Shown: piece after piece, positions 32,859 through 32,951 of the stretch
How the letters are laid out: the number at the start of each line of letters is the position of its first letter
Position numbering within the stretch: the first letter of the stretch is position 1
Assembly: GCA_024280455.1 (NCBI GenBank)
Contig: JAJRQC010000002.1
Coordinates: forward strand, 1 to 32,951
Source of the DNA: Deltaproteobacteria bacterium
Lineage (GTDB): Bacteria; Desulfobacterota; Desulfobulbia; Desulfobulbales; Desulfobulbaceae
Direction of reading: 5' to 3'
DNA length: 32,951 nucleotides
Translations under genes and position numbers: made by a program
The notes under the pieces: model-generated
Told to the model about the DNA's origin: nothing
The model's database searches: none
Seen by the model: only the letters and a program-made list of their open reading frames with translations

Positions 32859-32951
32859 GGGTCAGATTTGGATGAGGAGATTGAACAAAACCGCAGGCGT
32901 AGCAGGGCTACGTCGAGGATTTTGTGATTGAGCCTCATTCAAATACGACCC
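32859..32951. repeat. imperfect terminal palindrome, possible mobile-element end
   Basis: GGGTCAGATTTGGATGAGG (32859-32877) is the inverse of the last 19 bases of the window (32933-32951) at 15 of 19 positions. An inner CGTAGC-agg-GCTACG hairpin lies near the middle. A 30-codon frame (32835-32927, MADIALRFGSDLDEEIEQ at the start) with a weak AGGA site overlaps it, and I cannot say whether it is expressed. The element may continue past the window. Confidence 0.5.

Overview
The window looks like chromosomal DNA of a Gram-negative, anaerobic Desulfobacterota bacterium, most likely of the Desulfobulbales type. This is an inference from gene content. The outer-membrane and LPS genes (Skp, Pal, heptose kinase RfaE1) show two membranes. 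An octaheme hydroxylamine-oxidoreductase-like cytochrome sits behind a perfect FNR-type site. A DUF3786 Fe-S protein, RNase Y, a PerR-type Fur protein, a glucan phosphorylase and a radical SAM protein also fit that group. No rRNA, tRNA, CRISPR array or prophage was seen. The window opens in accessory, repeat-rich DNA and then becomes ordinary core chromosome broken up by small repeat elements.

Region by region: 1-960 holds a REP-associated tyrosine transposase (RAYT) inside a cluster of REP hairpins. 1013-3367 carries an A/T-rich GNAT acetyltransferase and a membrane-anchored transglutaminase-like protein. 3368-4402 has no gene but contains a long terminator hairpin, more REP-like sequence, a nested inverted repeat and three copies of a dispersed structured repeat. 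4403-7206 is the trkA-trkH potassium uptake pair, convergent with a Sel1-repeat protein. 7913-15601 (minus strand) is a tight five-gene run: lytic transglycosylase (MltD type), HDOD protein, soluble hybrid histidine kinase with two receiver domains, YihY/BrkB membrane protein, and a ParB-domain protein with an unusual N-terminal domain. 15681-17217 has a Nudix hydrolase, a ZapB-like coiled-coil protein, ZapA and a candidate 6S RNA. 17820-20805 holds rny and tyrS, separated by two tandem copies of the dispersed repeat. 20920-22938 (minus) is the octaheme cytochrome and perR. 23083-24099 is a tRNA-dihydrouridine synthase. 24112-28157 (minus) is a radical SAM protein, an unrecognised 140-residue protein and glycogen phosphorylase. 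28363-28472 is a MITE-like element. 28579-32754 carries pal, then skp, a DUF3786 Fe-S protein, rfaE1 and yicC as one probable operon. The last 100 bases form another imperfect palindrome cut by the window end.

Most genes are housekeeping or envelope functions. The observations most worth following are: the mltD-HDOD-kinase-YihY-ParB cluster, whose ParB protein has an apparently degenerate amidohydrolase-like N-terminal domain; the octaheme cytochrome with a well-formed class-II FNR-type promoter; the roughly 95-bp dispersed repeat whose hairpin shows a compensatory base change between copies and which supplies the rny-tyrS junction; and the 6S RNA candidate after zapA.
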